Source of the DNA: CAVROP01 sp050008495
GTDB taxonomy: Bacteria; Acidobacteriota; Terriglobia; UBA7540
Length of the DNA stretch: 64,000 nucleotides
NCBI GenBank assembly: GCA_050008495.1
Contig: JBEKMN010000013.1
Location: forward strand, 1 to 64,000
Direction: 5' to 3'
Positions 16,433 through 25,651 of the stretch are shown in pieces; position 1 is the first letter of the stretch; each line of letters starts with the position of its first letter. The notes beneath the pieces were generated by a model. It saw only the letters and a program-made list of their open reading frames with translations. It was not told where the DNA came from and made no database searches. Both the position numbers and the translations under genes were made by a program.

Positions 16433-19399
16433 ATGCGTCCCGAGTTCCAGGCTGTACCTTTCGAGGACACTGAGAAAGCAAGTCTGAACCTGGCGCGGCT
16501 CGAACAGCAATTGGCGCCGAGGCTGATGGTGCCTCTGGCCTCGCTGCTCGCCCATTCACCGTACGCCGACGGCGCGCTGAACCTGCTGGAGCGGTACGCG
16601 CAGGAAGCCCCGGCGGAGGTGTTGGGAGAAGTTGCGCGCCATCCGGCGGCCTTGTCCTACCTGGTGGCAATCTTCGGTCACAGCGCGTTTCTGGCGGAGA
16701 CCCTGTTGTCGGAGCCGGGACTCGTCATCCAGTTTGCGCGAGACCGAAACTTCACCAAGCTGAAATCCAAAGAAGACTTGATGCAGGACTACGCGCGCTT
16801 TGCCACCACGAACCCTGACCCTTGGCTGGCGGCCCAGTTGGCGCGCTTCAAGCGGCGAAACTACTTGCGCATCGCCATGAAAGATGTCTTGGGGCTATCG
16901 ACGCTGGGAGAAACGACTCTGGAGTTGGCGACGTTGGCAGACGTGATTTTGACCAACACCTTTCTTTACTGCGACGGCGAGCTGGAGAAACGCTACGGAC
17001 AGCCTCAGTACGTTGACTCGCAGGGCCGCATCGCGCGCAGCGGATTCAGCATTATCTCTCTGGGAAAGCTGGGCGGCAATGAGTTGAATTACAGCTCCGA
17101 CATCGACCTGTTGTTTCTCTATTCCCACGACGGTGAAACCGCCGGCGGGAATGAGGCGGTAGTTACAAACAAAGAGTACTTCGTCCGCCTGGCCAATGCC
17201 ATCACCCGCACCATTACACAGCCGACGCCCCAGGGCGAAGTCTTCCGCGTCGATTTGCGGCTGCGTCCGGAGGGGGAACAGGGCGACTTAGCCATTTCGC
17301 TGAAATCATCCCTCGAGTATTACGAGCATCGGGCGCGGGATTGGGAGTTGCAGATGCTGATTAAGGCTCGCCACTCCGCGGGCGATTCGACGCTGACTCG
17401 CGATTTTCTGCGCGGTGTCGAGCAGGAGATCTATGGCTCGCCGGGTGACTTTGAGGCCGTCGAGAGCGTGCTATGGTCGCGTGAGCGCATCACGAAGAGA
17501 ATGCGCGAGAGCGGCAGCCAGGCCGTAGACGTCAAACACCACTCGGGAGGCATCCGCGACATCGAGTTTCTAGTCCAATGCCTGCAGCGGCTCTACGGAC
17601 GGCAGGACCCCTGGGTGCGCTCCGGTGGGACGCTTTTCGCGTTGCGTAAGCTCAATGACAAAGGATGGCTGAGCGACCGCGACTATGCCCAGTTGACAAA
17701 CGCTTACGTGTTCTTCCGTAAAACGGAGCACTGCGTGCAGCTCGAGCTTGGCCAGCAAACCCACCGCTTGCCCGCCGCGGCGCGCTCTCTCGATCGGCTT
17801 GCCCGCCGGGTGGGATTCGGCTCCGCTGCCAGCGAATCGCTGGGCAGCGCGCTCATACAGAAACTGCAAGATGATTTTGAAAAAGTGAATGAGATCTACC
17901 AGCGTGTGATCCATCCTCGCACGGCGCCCGCCGGCGATCAGGGGTTCACGCTCAAGCCACTCCCTTCCTTCACTCCCGACCAGGGGCAGGCCTCCTACGA
18001 TTCCACCCTGAATTTCCTGAGCGCGCAGGCGCCGGATTTAGCGCTTTGCATTCAGGAAGCCGAAGTCCCCGACCGTGCTCGCGCAGTTGCGGCGAGACTC
18101 CTTACCGCCCTGCTAGAGTCACCGGAGCGGTTTGCCCTGGTGCGCGAAAAACCCGAGCTTCTGCGGCGCGCCCTCGAGGTGGTATGCGAAAGTGAGTACC
18201 TCGGCGAACTGCTGATCCGTCACCCCGAGGACATGCTGGTTCTTCAATCCTCTCCGACGCCGCCCTCCACCGCGCAGATGGAAATCGCCCTTGACGGCGC
18301 GGAAGACGCCGGGCCACATCATTGGGCGACGGAACCCGTGCTGGCCATGCGGCAGAAGATGGCGGCGCTTCGCAGGCATTTTCAGTCTCGAGTCCTGGAA
18401 CTCGGCGCGGCCGATTTGGCTTCCCTCGAATCCAGCCTTCCGGTTCTGAAACGTTGGTCTGCCGTGGCGGCTCGGTGCGTTTCCAGTGCCTTGCAGATTG
18501 CCGGATCGGCTCTCGAAACCCGAGAACTGGAAGACAGGAACTGCGCCTGCCCCCTTGCAGTGCTGGCGCTGGGCCGATTGGCCTTAAACGAGTTTGACCT
18601 CGCTTCGGATGCCGACCTGATCTTCGTGACGGGCCCCGGAGTCGGGCGAGACGAGCTGGATTTCTGGAAACGGCAGGCGGCCAGAATGATCGACGTTCTC
18701 TCCAGTTACACAAGTGATGGAACGGTGTTCGCTGTCGATACGCGCCTTCGACCTCGCGGGCAGGAAGGCGAGCTGGTCGTGACGCAGGAGGAACTGCTCA
18801 GCTATATCCGCGAGCATGCCCAGGTGTGGGAGGGGTTGACGTATCTCAAGGCCTGTCATGTGGCCGGCGACGTCGAACTCGGGAAAGAAACCGTTTCGCG
18901 GCTCGTGAGCGTCATCTTCGAGCGCTTCGCCGCCCACCCCGCCTTGGCGGCCGAGCTTTGCCAAATGCGGCGCAGGCTGGAGAAAGAAGTCCCTGCGCCG
19001 CCTACAAACACCAAGACCGCTCCAGGAGGTTATTACGACATCGATTTTGCCGTGTCTCTCCTGCGATTGCGAGGACACATCGCTACTCACCCCGGCGCAA
19101 ATATGGCGGAGCAGATCGCCGCTTTGCGGTCCGCTGAACTCATGAATGCCCAAGACGCTAGCGTCTTGGCGAGCGGGGCGAATTTCCTGCGCTCTGTGGA
19201 TCACGCCGTGCGGTTGGTGACCGGGAAACCTGGCGAGGGACTGCCGGACCGCAGGGGTCACGCCGAGGTGGTGGAAAAGCTCGGGCGCCGCTGGGGATTG
19301 GTAGCGGGATCGGAAACACTGGCCTCAACCCTGCAAGAAACCCGGCAGCGAGTGCGGGAGGTTTATAATCGCCTGGTCGTCGCCGCGACGTCGCGCTGA
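16433..19399 (+). CDS. glnE: Bifunctional glutamine synthetase adenylyltransferase/deadenylase
   Basis: GlnE adds AMP to, and removes it from, the regulatory tyrosine of GlnA in response to PII and glutamine. The 988-residue product has the expected two nucleotidyltransferase halves. The first contains GGNELNYSSDIDLLFLY near residue 215 and VDLRLRPEGEQG; the second contains LNEFDLASDADLIFV near residue 725 and VDTRLRPRGQEGEL. Helical linker domains lie between and after them. Its target glnA (Tyr397 present) is at 8786. The gene stands alone between a repeat element and hemE, with a TATAAT 8 bp before the ATG. No glnB gene is in the window. Confidence 0.96.
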   Translation: MRPEFQAVPFEDTEKASLNLARLEQQLAPRLMVPLASLLAHSPYADGALNLLERYAQEAPAEVLGEVARHPAALSYLVAIFGHSAFLAETLLSEPGLVIQFARDRNFTKLKSKEDLMQDYARFATTNPDPWLAAQLARFKRRNYLRIAMKDVLGLSTLGETTLELATLADVILTNTFLYCDGELEKRYGQPQYVDSQGRIARSGFSIISLGKLGGNELNYSSDIDLLFLYSHDGETAGGNEAVVTNKEYFVRLANAITRTITQPTPQGEVFRVDLRLRPEGEQGDLAISLKSSLEYYEHRARDWELQMLIKARHSAGDSTLTRDFLRGVEQEIYGSPGDFEAVESVLWSRERITKRMRESGSQAVDVKHHSGGIRDIEFLVQCLQRLYGRQDPWVRSGGTLFALRKLNDKGWLSDRDYAQLTNAYVFFRKTEHCVQLELGQQTHRLPAAARSLDRLARRVGFGSAASESLGSALIQKLQDDFEKVNEIYQRVIHPRTAPAGDQGFTLKPLPSFTPDQGQASYDSTLNFLSAQAPDLALCIQEAEVPDRARAVAARLLTALLESPERFALVREKPELLRRALEVVCESEYLGELLIRHPEDMLVLQSSPTPPSTAQMEIALDGAEDAGPHHWATEPVLAMRQKMAALRRHFQSRVLELGAADLASLESSLPVLKRWSAVAARCVSSALQIAGSALETRELEDRNCACPLAVLALGRLALNEFDLASDADLIFVTGPGVGRDELDFWKRQAARMIDVLSSYTSDGTVFAVDTRLRPRGQEGELVVTQEELLSYIREHAQVWEGLTYLKACHVAGDVELGKETVSRLVSVIFERFAAHPALAAELCQMRRRLEKEVPAPPTNTKTAPGGYYDIDFAVSLLRLRGHIATHPGANMAEQIAALRSAELMNAQDASVLASGANFLRSVDHAVRLVTGKPGEGLPDRRGHAEVVEKLGRRWGLVAGSETLASTLQETRQRVREVYNRLVVAATSR

Positions 19400-19431
19400 C
19401 CTTCAGGTCAGGATTTTGAGGAATCGGAAAT

Positions 19432-20544
19432 ATGCCGAATCGATTGCCGAATCCTAAAACTGCGGGCAACACAGCAGGCAAGAATCCTGCCATCTCTGCC
19501 TGGCATGACTCCCGCTTCATGAAGGCCTGCCGCAGGCAGCCGGTGGATCGAACGCCGGTTTGGCTGATGCGCCAGGCGGGCCGGTACATGAAGGAATACC
19601 GCGAACTCCGCGCCAAGGTGCCTTTCCTGGAGCTTTGCAAGAACCCGCGTTTGGTGTCCGAAGTTACAGTGACGGCGGCCAGCCGGCTGGGTGTGGACGC
19701 GGCCATCATTTTTGCCGACCTATTACTAATCGTCGAGCCGCTGGGGTTCGGCCTTGTTTACGACCAGGGCGAAGGTCCAAGCATCAAGCCGGCGCTACGC
19801 TCGCCTCGGGATGTGGCGCGGCTTCAAGAAGTGGACCCGGCGCAGTCGCTGAGTTACCTCTATGATGCGATTCACCAGACCCGCGCCGACCTCGACCCCA
19901 AGTTACCGCTCATCGGGTTTGCGGCGTGCCCGTTCACGCTTGCTTCCTATCTTGTCGAAGGCGGAGGGTCGAGAAACTACCGGCACACCAAGGGGTTGAT
20001 GTACCGCGATCCGGAAGCGTGGCGTGCCCTCATGGAGCATCTGGCGCGCAACCTGGCCCGCTACGTCAACGGCCAGATCGCCGCCGGCGTGCAGGCTATC
20101 CAGGTTTTTGATACTTGGGTCGGCTGCCTTGGCCCCACGGATTATCGCGAGTTTGCGCTTCCCTACACGCGAACGATGATCGACGCGATCACTCCCGGCA
20201 CGCCGATCATCCATTTTGGAACCGGCACAGGCATGCTGCTCGAGGCCATGCAGGCCGCCGGCGGCGACATCATGGGCCTGGACTCTCACGTCGAGCTCGA
20301 TCAAGCCTGGGCGCGTGTGGGTTACGACGTGGGGGTGCAGGGCAATCTGGATCCCGTGGTCCTCTACGCCGGCAAGGACTACATCCGAGCCCGGGTGCAG
20401 AGAATTCTGGATCAGGCCGGAGGGAGGCCCGGACACATCTTCAACCTCGGCCACGGCCTGCTCCCCGACACGCCTTTCGAAAATGTCGTGGCCTTAGCGG
20501 AAATGGTGCACGAACTGAGCGCAGCGCGCGGACCTGCTGCTTAG
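19432..20544 (+). CDS. hemE: Uroporphyrinogen decarboxylase
   Basis: HemE removes four carboxyls from uroporphyrinogen III to give coproporphyrinogen III. The 370-residue protein contains the signature RTPVWLMRQAGRYMKEYREL near residues 40-58, IIFADLLLIVEPLG, GFAACPFTLASYLVEG, and FNLGHGLLPDTPFENV near the end. ATG 19432 is preceded by GAGG about ten bases upstream. The product then carries about 28 residues before the conserved core, longer than usual, so a start at the internal Met of RFMKACRRQPV is possible. It lies 32 bp after glnE and may be co-transcribed with it. hemH and hemG are 18 kb away on the other strand. Confidence 0.96.
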   Translation: MPNRLPNPKTAGNTAGKNPAISAWHDSRFMKACRRQPVDRTPVWLMRQAGRYMKEYRELRAKVPFLELCKNPRLVSEVTVTAASRLGVDAAIIFADLLLIVEPLGFGLVYDQGEGPSIKPALRSPRDVARLQEVDPAQSLSYLYDAIHQTRADLDPKLPLIGFAACPFTLASYLVEGGGSRNYRHTKGLMYRDPEAWRALMEHLARNLARYVNGQIAAGVQAIQVFDTWVGCLGPTDYREFALPYTRTMIDAITPGTPIIHFGTGTGMLLEAMQAAGGDIMGLDSHVELDQAWARVGYDVGVQGNLDPVVLYAGKDYIRARVQRILDQAGGRPGHIFNLGHGLLPDTPFENVVALAEMVHELSAARGPAA

Positions 20545-20608
20545 GTTTGCGGCCCTTTCAGGGTATTCAGCAATCCCGCCCTGACGCGCCGAGTCTGAAT
20601 CGCACAGC

Positions 20609-21892
20609 ATGGGAACTCAAGGGCCAATACTTGCAGGCGGGGAATTTGAGCCAGGGACCGGTGCGGCGATCACGAATCGCCGGCGCTGGGGCATTATCGG
20701 GCTGCTGTTTGTCGCCTCGCTGATCAACTATCTGGACCGCGCCACCATCTCGGTGGCCCTGCCGCTCATTTCCGTGAGCCTGAACCTTGCCGCGGCAAGC
20801 AAAGGCCTGCTGCTCTCCGCCTTTTTCTTCTCTTACGCTCTCATGCAGGTGCCGGTCGGCTGGTGCGTGGATCGCTACAATCTGCGCTGGATTTACTCCG
20901 TCCTGTTTGCCTTGTGGTCGTTCGCGTGCGGCCTCACGGGGCTGGCGGGAAGCCTGGGCGTGCTGATCGCGTTCCGGGTGTTGCTGGGGATTGGCGAGTC
21001 GATCTACCTTCCCGGGGGCACCAAGATCGTAAGCGTGCTATTTGGGCCCCGCGAGCGCGGCCTCCCCTCCGGAATCTTCGATAGCGGCACCCGCGCCGGG
21101 CTTTTTCTCGGCGCGCCGGCGGTTGCTTGGCTGGTCGTCTTTTTCGGCTGGAGGAAGATGTTCTTTTTCGTGGGCTTCTCGGCCCTCGTCTGGCTCATCC
21201 CCTGGTGGATTGTCTTTCCCGCCCGAATCTCCGGACAGCGGCCGGGCGCTGACAGGCACGGGGCGCCTGAAACATTCTGGACGGTGCTCAGACACCTTCG
21301 CAGCCGGGATTTGATTGGCATTTGCCTTGGCTTTTTCTGTTTTGATTACTACTGGTACCTGCTCGTCACCTGGCTTCCTGACTATCTGGTCACAGTACGG
21401 CATCTGACGGTTCTGAAGGCCGGACTGTACGCGGCTCTTCCTTACTTCGTGTGGGGCGTCAGCGAGCCTGTCGGAGGCTGGATCGCGGACCGGCTGATCG
21501 TCATGGGTTGGGATGAAACGCATTCTCGCAAGTGGCTCATCACTGTGGCCTTTGCTTCCGGGCTTCTGCTAATTCCTGCCGCGCGCGTCGAAAGTGCGCA
21601 TTCCGCGATCCTCTTGATTATGGGCGGCTCGCTGGTCGGGCTGGCCACAGGGAATCTCTTCGCGATCCTGCAATCGTGCGCTCCACCCGAGGAGGTCGGG
21701 GTATGGACAGGATTCGAGAACTTCGCGGGCAACGTGGGCGGTATCCTTGCCCCGGCGGCCACGGGATTTCTCATTGCCCGGACGGGCTCGTACCTGCCGG
21801 GCTTCGCCCTGGCGGCGTTCGTTCTCCTGACTGGCCTTCTGGCGTACTGGTTCGTGGTGGGAAAACTTGCGTCCAGACACGTGACATCCTGA
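20609..21892 (+). CDS. MFS transporter, anion:cation symporter family
   Basis: A 427-residue, twelve-helix permease. INYLDRATISVALPLIS in helix 1, LMQVPVGWCVDRY after helix 2, and RVLLGIGESIYLPGGTKIV in helix 4 place it in the ACS group (hexuronate, glucarate, tartrate and similar organic acids). It belongs to the same subfamily as the transporter at 4074 but is clearly diverged from it, so this is not a recent duplication. A lactate permease follows on the same strand after a MITE-like repeat, giving two consecutive organic-acid carriers. The substrate is undetermined. Confidence 0.88.
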   Translation: MGTQGPILAGGEFEPGTGAAITNRRRWGIIGLLFVASLINYLDRATISVALPLISVSLNLAAASKGLLLSAFFFSYALMQVPVGWCVDRYNLRWIYSVLFALWSFACGLTGLAGSLGVLIAFRVLLGIGESIYLPGGTKIVSVLFGPRERGLPSGIFDSGTRAGLFLGAPAVAWLVVFFGWRKMFFFVGFSALVWLIPWWIVFPARISGQRPGADRHGAPETFWTVLRHLRSRDLIGICLGFFCFDYYWYLLVTWLPDYLVTVRHLTVLKAGLYAALPYFVWGVSEPVGGWIADRLIVMGWDETHSRKWLITVAFASGLLLIPAARVESAHSAILLIMGGSLVGLATGNLFAILQSCAPPEEVGVWTGFENFAGNVGGILAPAATGFLIARTGSYLPGFALAAFVLLTGLLAYWFVVGKLASRHVTS

Positions 21893-21895
21893 ACC

Positions 21896-21996
21896 CTATG
21901 CCTGTCATTCTGAGCGCAGCGAAGAATCTCAGAAGTCGCGTGGCGTCCACAACTCGCGCCACACTGCAGAGATCCTTCGCTTCGCTCAGGATGACA
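21896..21996. mobile_element. MITE-like inverted repeat (TGTCATTCTGAGCG...CGCTCAGGATGACA)
   Basis: The termini TGTCATTCTGAGCGCAGCGA and TTCGCTTCGCTCAGGATGAC are near-perfect inverted repeats about 100 bp apart, enclosing CGCGTGGCGTCCACAACTCG. A partial related end (CTGTCATTCCGAGCGCAACG) lies at 7666-7690. There is no coding capacity, so it is non-autonomous. It separates the two transporter genes. Confidence 0.75.
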
Positions 21997-22066
21997 CTTT
22001 CGCTAGTCGAGAGACTGATGTCTTCGACTCCCGACTTTTAACTTTTCAATTCCAGGAGAACCGCCG

Positions 22067-23725
22067 TTGCCTACTTGGACTCAGCCGCTCGACCCTCTGC
22101 ACTCTCTGCCCTTGTCCGCTCTCGTAGCCGCGGTTCCGCTCGTGGTCCTCTTGGTTCTCATGGGGGGCCTGCGCAAGAGCGGCGCGATTTCGGCCGCCTG
22201 GAGCCTTGGCAGCGCTGTCGTCCTCGCCCTGGTGGTATGGAATCTCCCGTGGCGATTGGCCTGTCTAAGCCTGGCTTTCGGTTTTCTCTATGCGCTGTGG
22301 CCGATTCTGTGGATTGTGTTTGCCTCGCTATGGCTTTACAACCTCTCCATCGCCACAGGCAGCTTCGAGCAGTTGAGACGATGGATGGCGACGCATGCTT
22401 CCGGCGACCGGTGCGTACAGGCCATCCTGGTGGCCTTCTGCTTCGGGACGCTGCTCGAAGGCACCTCCGGGTTTGGCGCGCCCGTGGCGGTCTCCGCCTT
22501 CCTTTTGCTGGGCCTCGGCTTCGCCGCGCGAGACGCTGTGACCTTATCGCTGATTGCTAACACCGCGCCGGTGGCGTTCGGCGGATTGGGCATACCCATC
22601 GTGGCCCTGGCGGCGGTGACGGGCCTCGACCAGATGAAACTCTCAGCCATGCTGGGCCGCCAGCTTCCTTTCCTGTCGCTCATCCTGCCGGGCTACCTGG
22701 TCTGGGTGTATGGGGGGCGAAAGGGCTTGCGAAAAGCCTGGCCGGCAGCCGCGGTCGCCGGCGCCAGCTATGCCCTTGCACAATTCTTGTCCTCGAACTA
22801 CTGGGGGCCCTATGCGACCGGCATTGTGTCGGCCTTGTCCGCCATCGCCTGCATGGTGCTGCTGCTGCGCGTCTGGAAGCCCCGGGCAGAAGAGAGCCCT
22901 GATCCGGCGCGTGAAACGCGGGAGGGTTCGCCCGCAGCGGTGCAGGGAACCCCTGCGCTGCGTCCCGGCACTCCGCTTCCAAATCCCGAGACGGCTCCGC
23001 AAGCCTTGACTGGCTGGGCGCCCTGGTTGATTCTTGCGGGCGTGATGGTCGCGTGGTCCTACTTCAAGCTGTTCCAAGTCGCTCAACGCAACGTTCCCGT
23101 GCCATACCTCCACAATGCCGTGTTCATCGCTCTTTACCACAAGCTCTATGCGGCAGTTTACCAGTTTCAGCCTTTGGCGGCGGGCACGGCGGCCCTTACG
23201 GCCACTGTCGTAACGGCCCTGGCCTTCCGCAGCCGGCCGGGGCTTGTTCTCCGGGCTGGAATCACGAGCCTGAAGCAGCTTCGCCTGCCGGCGTTGACGG
23301 TGGGTTTGATCGTTGCTCTAGCCTACCTCTACAACTATGCCGGAATGGCCTATTCGCTGGGCGCGGCCCTGGCGGGGCTGGGCAGGGTTTTTCCGTTGGT
23401 GAGCGGCTATCTGGGGTGGGTTGCATGCTTCCTGAGCGGGAGCGACACGGCCAGCAATCTCCTTTTCGGCAATCTGCAAGTGGCGGTTGCCCGCCAGATC
23501 GGCGTTAGCCCGATACTGCTGGCAGCTACCAATTCGGCTGGAGGCGTTATCGGGAAGATGATTTCGCCTCAGAATATTGCCGTGGGAGTCACGACCGTGG
23601 GATTGATCGGGCAGGAAGGGGAAATCTTACGCCGCACGTTCTGGCACAGCCTGCTGCTGCCGCTCGGGCTCAGCGCCCTGACTTTCGCTCAGGCGTACTG
23701 GTTACAGGGGATGGTGCCCAGGTAG
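22067..23725 (+). CDS. lctP: L-lactate permease (LctP family)
   Basis: A 552-residue polytopic membrane protein of the lactate/glycolate permease family. Landmarks are FCFGTLLEGTSGFGAPVAVS near residue 135, TAPVAFGGLGIPIVALA near 170, and near the C-terminus SGSDTASNLLFGNLQ and ATNSAGGVIGKMISPQNIAV. It should import lactate or related 2-hydroxy acids with protons. Translation starts at TTG 22067, preceded by AGGAG at nine bases; no ATG fits the family N-terminus. A hydrophilic loop (about residues 280-315) separates the two halves. No lactate dehydrogenase gene is adjacent. Confidence 0.93.
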   Translation: MPTWTQPLDPLHSLPLSALVAAVPLVVLLVLMGGLRKSGAISAAWSLGSAVVLALVVWNLPWRLACLSLAFGFLYALWPILWIVFASLWLYNLSIATGSFEQLRRWMATHASGDRCVQAILVAFCFGTLLEGTSGFGAPVAVSAFLLLGLGFAARDAVTLSLIANTAPVAFGGLGIPIVALAAVTGLDQMKLSAMLGRQLPFLSLILPGYLVWVYGGRKGLRKAWPAAAVAGASYALAQFLSSNYWGPYATGIVSALSAIACMVLLLRVWKPRAEESPDPARETREGSPAAVQGTPALRPGTPLPNPETAPQALTGWAPWLILAGVMVAWSYFKLFQVAQRNVPVPYLHNAVFIALYHKLYAAVYQFQPLAAGTAALTATVVTALAFRSRPGLVLRAGITSLKQLRLPALTVGLIVALAYLYNYAGMAYSLGAALAGLGRVFPLVSGYLGWVACFLSGSDTASNLLFGNLQVAVARQIGVSPILLAATNSAGGVIGKMISPQNIAVGVTTVGLIGQEGEILRRTFWHSLLLPLGLSALTFAQAYWLQGMVPR

Positions 23726-23760
23726 CGCGAACTTCCGCCTTCGGTGCCCGCGGTCCGCGC

Positions 23761-24033
23761 TCACATGTTGATACGCTGCACTTTCTTCCGGTTGAGGTAC
23801 CAGCACGGACTGTCGCCAAAATGGGGAAACAACGAGTGAACGCACGTTTGGTTCTTCGGCCCGAGGAACATGAAATCAGTTTTGCCGCTTTTCAGCCCCA
23901 CCGCATAATAGCTCTGGATTTTGACCACTCCAAATTGCGTGCGGCCCTTCGGGATCTGATAACGAAGGGAAAGATAGTCGCCGGCGTATAGAACGGCCAA
24001 GGCGAGAATACTGATGAAGAGCATGCGTTTCAT
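23761..24033 (-). CDS. Small secreted or membrane-anchored protein of unknown function
   Basis: A 90-residue protein that I do not recognise. Residues 4-20 (MLFISILALAVLYAGDY) form a signal peptide or anchor. The remainder is basic and contains two cysteines (TCVHSLFPHFGDSPCWYLN) that could form a disulfide outside the cytoplasm. It stands alone and divergent from the NuoI-like gene, just after a partial GCGGTCCGCGC repeat end at the lactate permease 3' side. Good codon structure and a plausible signal peptide support it as a real gene. Confidence 0.6.
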   Translation of the reverse strand: MKRMLFISILALAVLYAGDYLSLRYQIPKGRTQFGVVKIQSYYAVGLKSGKTDFMFLGPKNQTCVHSLFPHFGDSPCWYLNRKKVQRINM

Positions 24034-24191
24034 CGTCGATTAAAGACGCCTGGCTTTGGCGCGCAGGCTTACGAGGGGCGACTTTTGTCTTTCCCTCAAT
24101 TCCCCGTCCAGTCTATCATGGCGGTGTGGGGCGGTGAAACAGGGGTATTACACGCCAAGACGTGAACTGAGTCAAAGGCAGGGTGCTAACA

Positions 24192-24650
24192 ATGAGTGCT
24201 AGGGAGTGGTTGCGACGGATCTTCCTGGTCGACCTGATCAAGGGCCTGAAGTTGACGTTTTCTTATCAACGTCCGGGCGCAACCTGCACTGAACAATATC
24301 CGCTGGAAAGGCCCGTGGTCGCGGAGCGCTATCGGGGCGCGCCGCGTCTGAACAACCACCCGGAAAGCGGCGAGACGCTGTGCATTGCGTGCAATCTCTG
24401 TTCGATTGCTTGCCCTGAAAACCTGATCGTCGTGGGCTGGGCACGTACCGAGGACCGCAAGAAGCGATTGACGACTTTCACCTACGACCTATCACGCTGC
24501 ATGTTCTGTGGCTTATGCGAGGACGCCTGTCCCGTAGACGCGCTCGAGTTGACGCAAGATTTCGAGATCGCACAGTATTCGCGGGAAGGTTTGATTTGGG
24601 ACCGGCAGGCCTTGGAAGAAGGGCCGCGCCCTATTCGATACGGTCGCTAA
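24192..24650 (+). CDS. nuoI: NuoI-like 2x[4Fe-4S] ferredoxin subunit, isolated from a nuo operon
   Basis: A 152-residue protein with two CxxCxxCxxxCP clusters: CIACNLCSIACP near residue 68 and CMFCGLCEDACP near 108. The surrounding sequence (GLKLTFSYQRPGATCTEQYP at the N-terminus; HPESGETLCIAC) is that of complex I subunit NuoI, which passes electrons between iron-sulfur clusters in the NADH:quinone oxidoreductase arm. ATG 24192 has GGCAGGG about eight bases upstream; a GTG nine bases earlier is the alternative. No other nuo gene is present, so it is either a displaced complex I gene or a second copy. Confidence 0.88.
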   Translation: MSAREWLRRIFLVDLIKGLKLTFSYQRPGATCTEQYPLERPVVAERYRGAPRLNNHPESGETLCIACNLCSIACPENLIVVGWARTEDRKKRLTTFTYDLSRCMFCGLCEDACPVDALELTQDFEIAQYSREGLIWDRQALEEGPRPIRYGR

Positions 24651-24938
24651 CATCCTGTCATAGTCAGGAGTCGACCCGCTCAGGGTTTAAGGCAGGCAAC
24701 CGAACATTTCCCGGCGCGCAGACCAGCCGTCCGCCTGTCACGAGCCACACGCAGGCTTCGCCCCGCTGCACGGGGGTCTCAAAAACGGCTGACACCACCA
24801 CCCTGCTCGTCCCGGTGAGCCCTCACGGCGACAACTTGAAGCCCCTCGCACCCCGTTCTCTCGGCTGAGTGCAGAGTTCAGCTTGCGCGCGACCTGCGCG
24901 GGCAGCCGCGAGTCGAAATTCCGACCCGCGGCCGAACG

Positions 24939-25238
24939 CTACTTCTTCTTTGGAGGTACCACGGCATCCTTGAATGCTTTGGCCAAGCGGAACTTGACGA
25001 CCGTCTTCGCTGGAATGTTGATGGGCTCACCGGTCTGTGGGTTGCGACCCACACGAGCTTTACGGTGCGCCTTAACGGCTTTCCCGAGTCCGGGAACCAC
25101 GAATTGTCCGCCGCCCTTGACTTCTTTTGTTGCCAACGCCGCCAGGTTCTCTAGGACTGCAGCGGCAGCCTTCTTTTGAATCCCCGCCTTTTCTGCCAAG
25201 TGGGCTACCACTTGTGATTTCGTCAGGACTTTCGCCAT
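24939..25238 (-). CDS. hup: HU-family DNA-binding protein
   Basis: A 99-residue nucleoid protein. TKSQVVAHLAEKAGIQKKAAAAVLENL forms the helical dimerisation part, and RVGRNPQTGEPINIPAKTVV is the HU signature with the minor-groove-intercalating proline (RNPQTG). The C-terminus FKDAVVPPKKK is basic. HU bends and compacts DNA as a homodimer. A strong Shine-Dalgarno (GAGGAG) and a TTGACA promoter at 25296-25325 suggest high expression. The region 24651-24938 on its 3' side holds no gene or RNA that I can recognise. Confidence 0.95.
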   Translation of the reverse strand: MAKVLTKSQVVAHLAEKAGIQKKAAAAVLENLAALATKEVKGGGQFVVPGLGKAVKAHRKARVGRNPQTGEPINIPAKTVVKFRLAKAFKDAVVPPKKK

Positions 25239-25295
25239 TTGCTGCTCCTCTCCTCTAATGATTGATAAACCCCAAAATTAACGTGGCCGATGGAC

Positions 25296-25325
25296 ACTGT
25301 AAGCAATTCAGCGGCATCGTGTCAA
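25296..25325 (-). promoter_or_regulatory. Predicted sigma70 promoter of the HU gene
   Basis: On the minus strand, TTGACA (25325-25320) and TACAGT (25301-25296) are separated by 18 bp, giving a leader of about 50 nt before the ATG at 25238. Confidence 0.6.
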
Positions 25326-25428
25326 GCCCCAATTTCATTGGCGCATCGATGTGACCCTTGAAAAATGCGCCCGCGCCACCGTTGAATTGTCGGCCAGCAT
25401 CCGATATATTGCAAGGGGGGAAACACCT

Positions 25429-25650
25429 ATGCCAATCTTCGAATACAAGTGCCAGGACTGCGGAACACGTTTCGAAAAGATAGTCAGCTCCTTCTCCGCC
25501 AGTGTCCTTTGCGGGAAGTGCCAAAGCCCGAACGTGGACAAGATGCTTTCCGTGTTCGCGGTGGCCAAGAGCTCGCGCTCCGCCGCTTCTGTTGATGACG
25601 GCCCCTGCCGGACCTGTGGAGCGCGCGAGCGGGGCATGTGCGGAGAGTAG
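25429..25650 (+). CDS. FmdB-family zinc-ribbon regulatory protein
   Basis: A 73-residue protein starting MPIFEYKCQDCGTRFEKIV, with the zinc ribbon CxxC...CGKC (residues 8-11 and about 28-31) that defines the FmdB/CxxC_CXXC_SSSS family. A further pair, CRTCGARERGMC, occurs at the C-terminus. The role is thought to be regulatory or metal-related but is not established. The start is fixed by AAGGGGGG eight bases upstream. TTGAAT and TATATT with 17-bp spacing lie at 25382-25410 and could be its promoter. It abuts the DUF72 gene. Confidence 0.88.
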   Translation: MPIFEYKCQDCGTRFEKIVSSFSASVLCGKCQSPNVDKMLSVFAVAKSSRSAASVDDGPCRTCGARERGMCGE

Positions 25651-25651
25651 C

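Noticed and set aside
24651..24938. RNA gene in the gap between the NuoI-like and HU genes
   Set aside because: No cloverleaf, T-loop or other known RNA signature could be found by eye.
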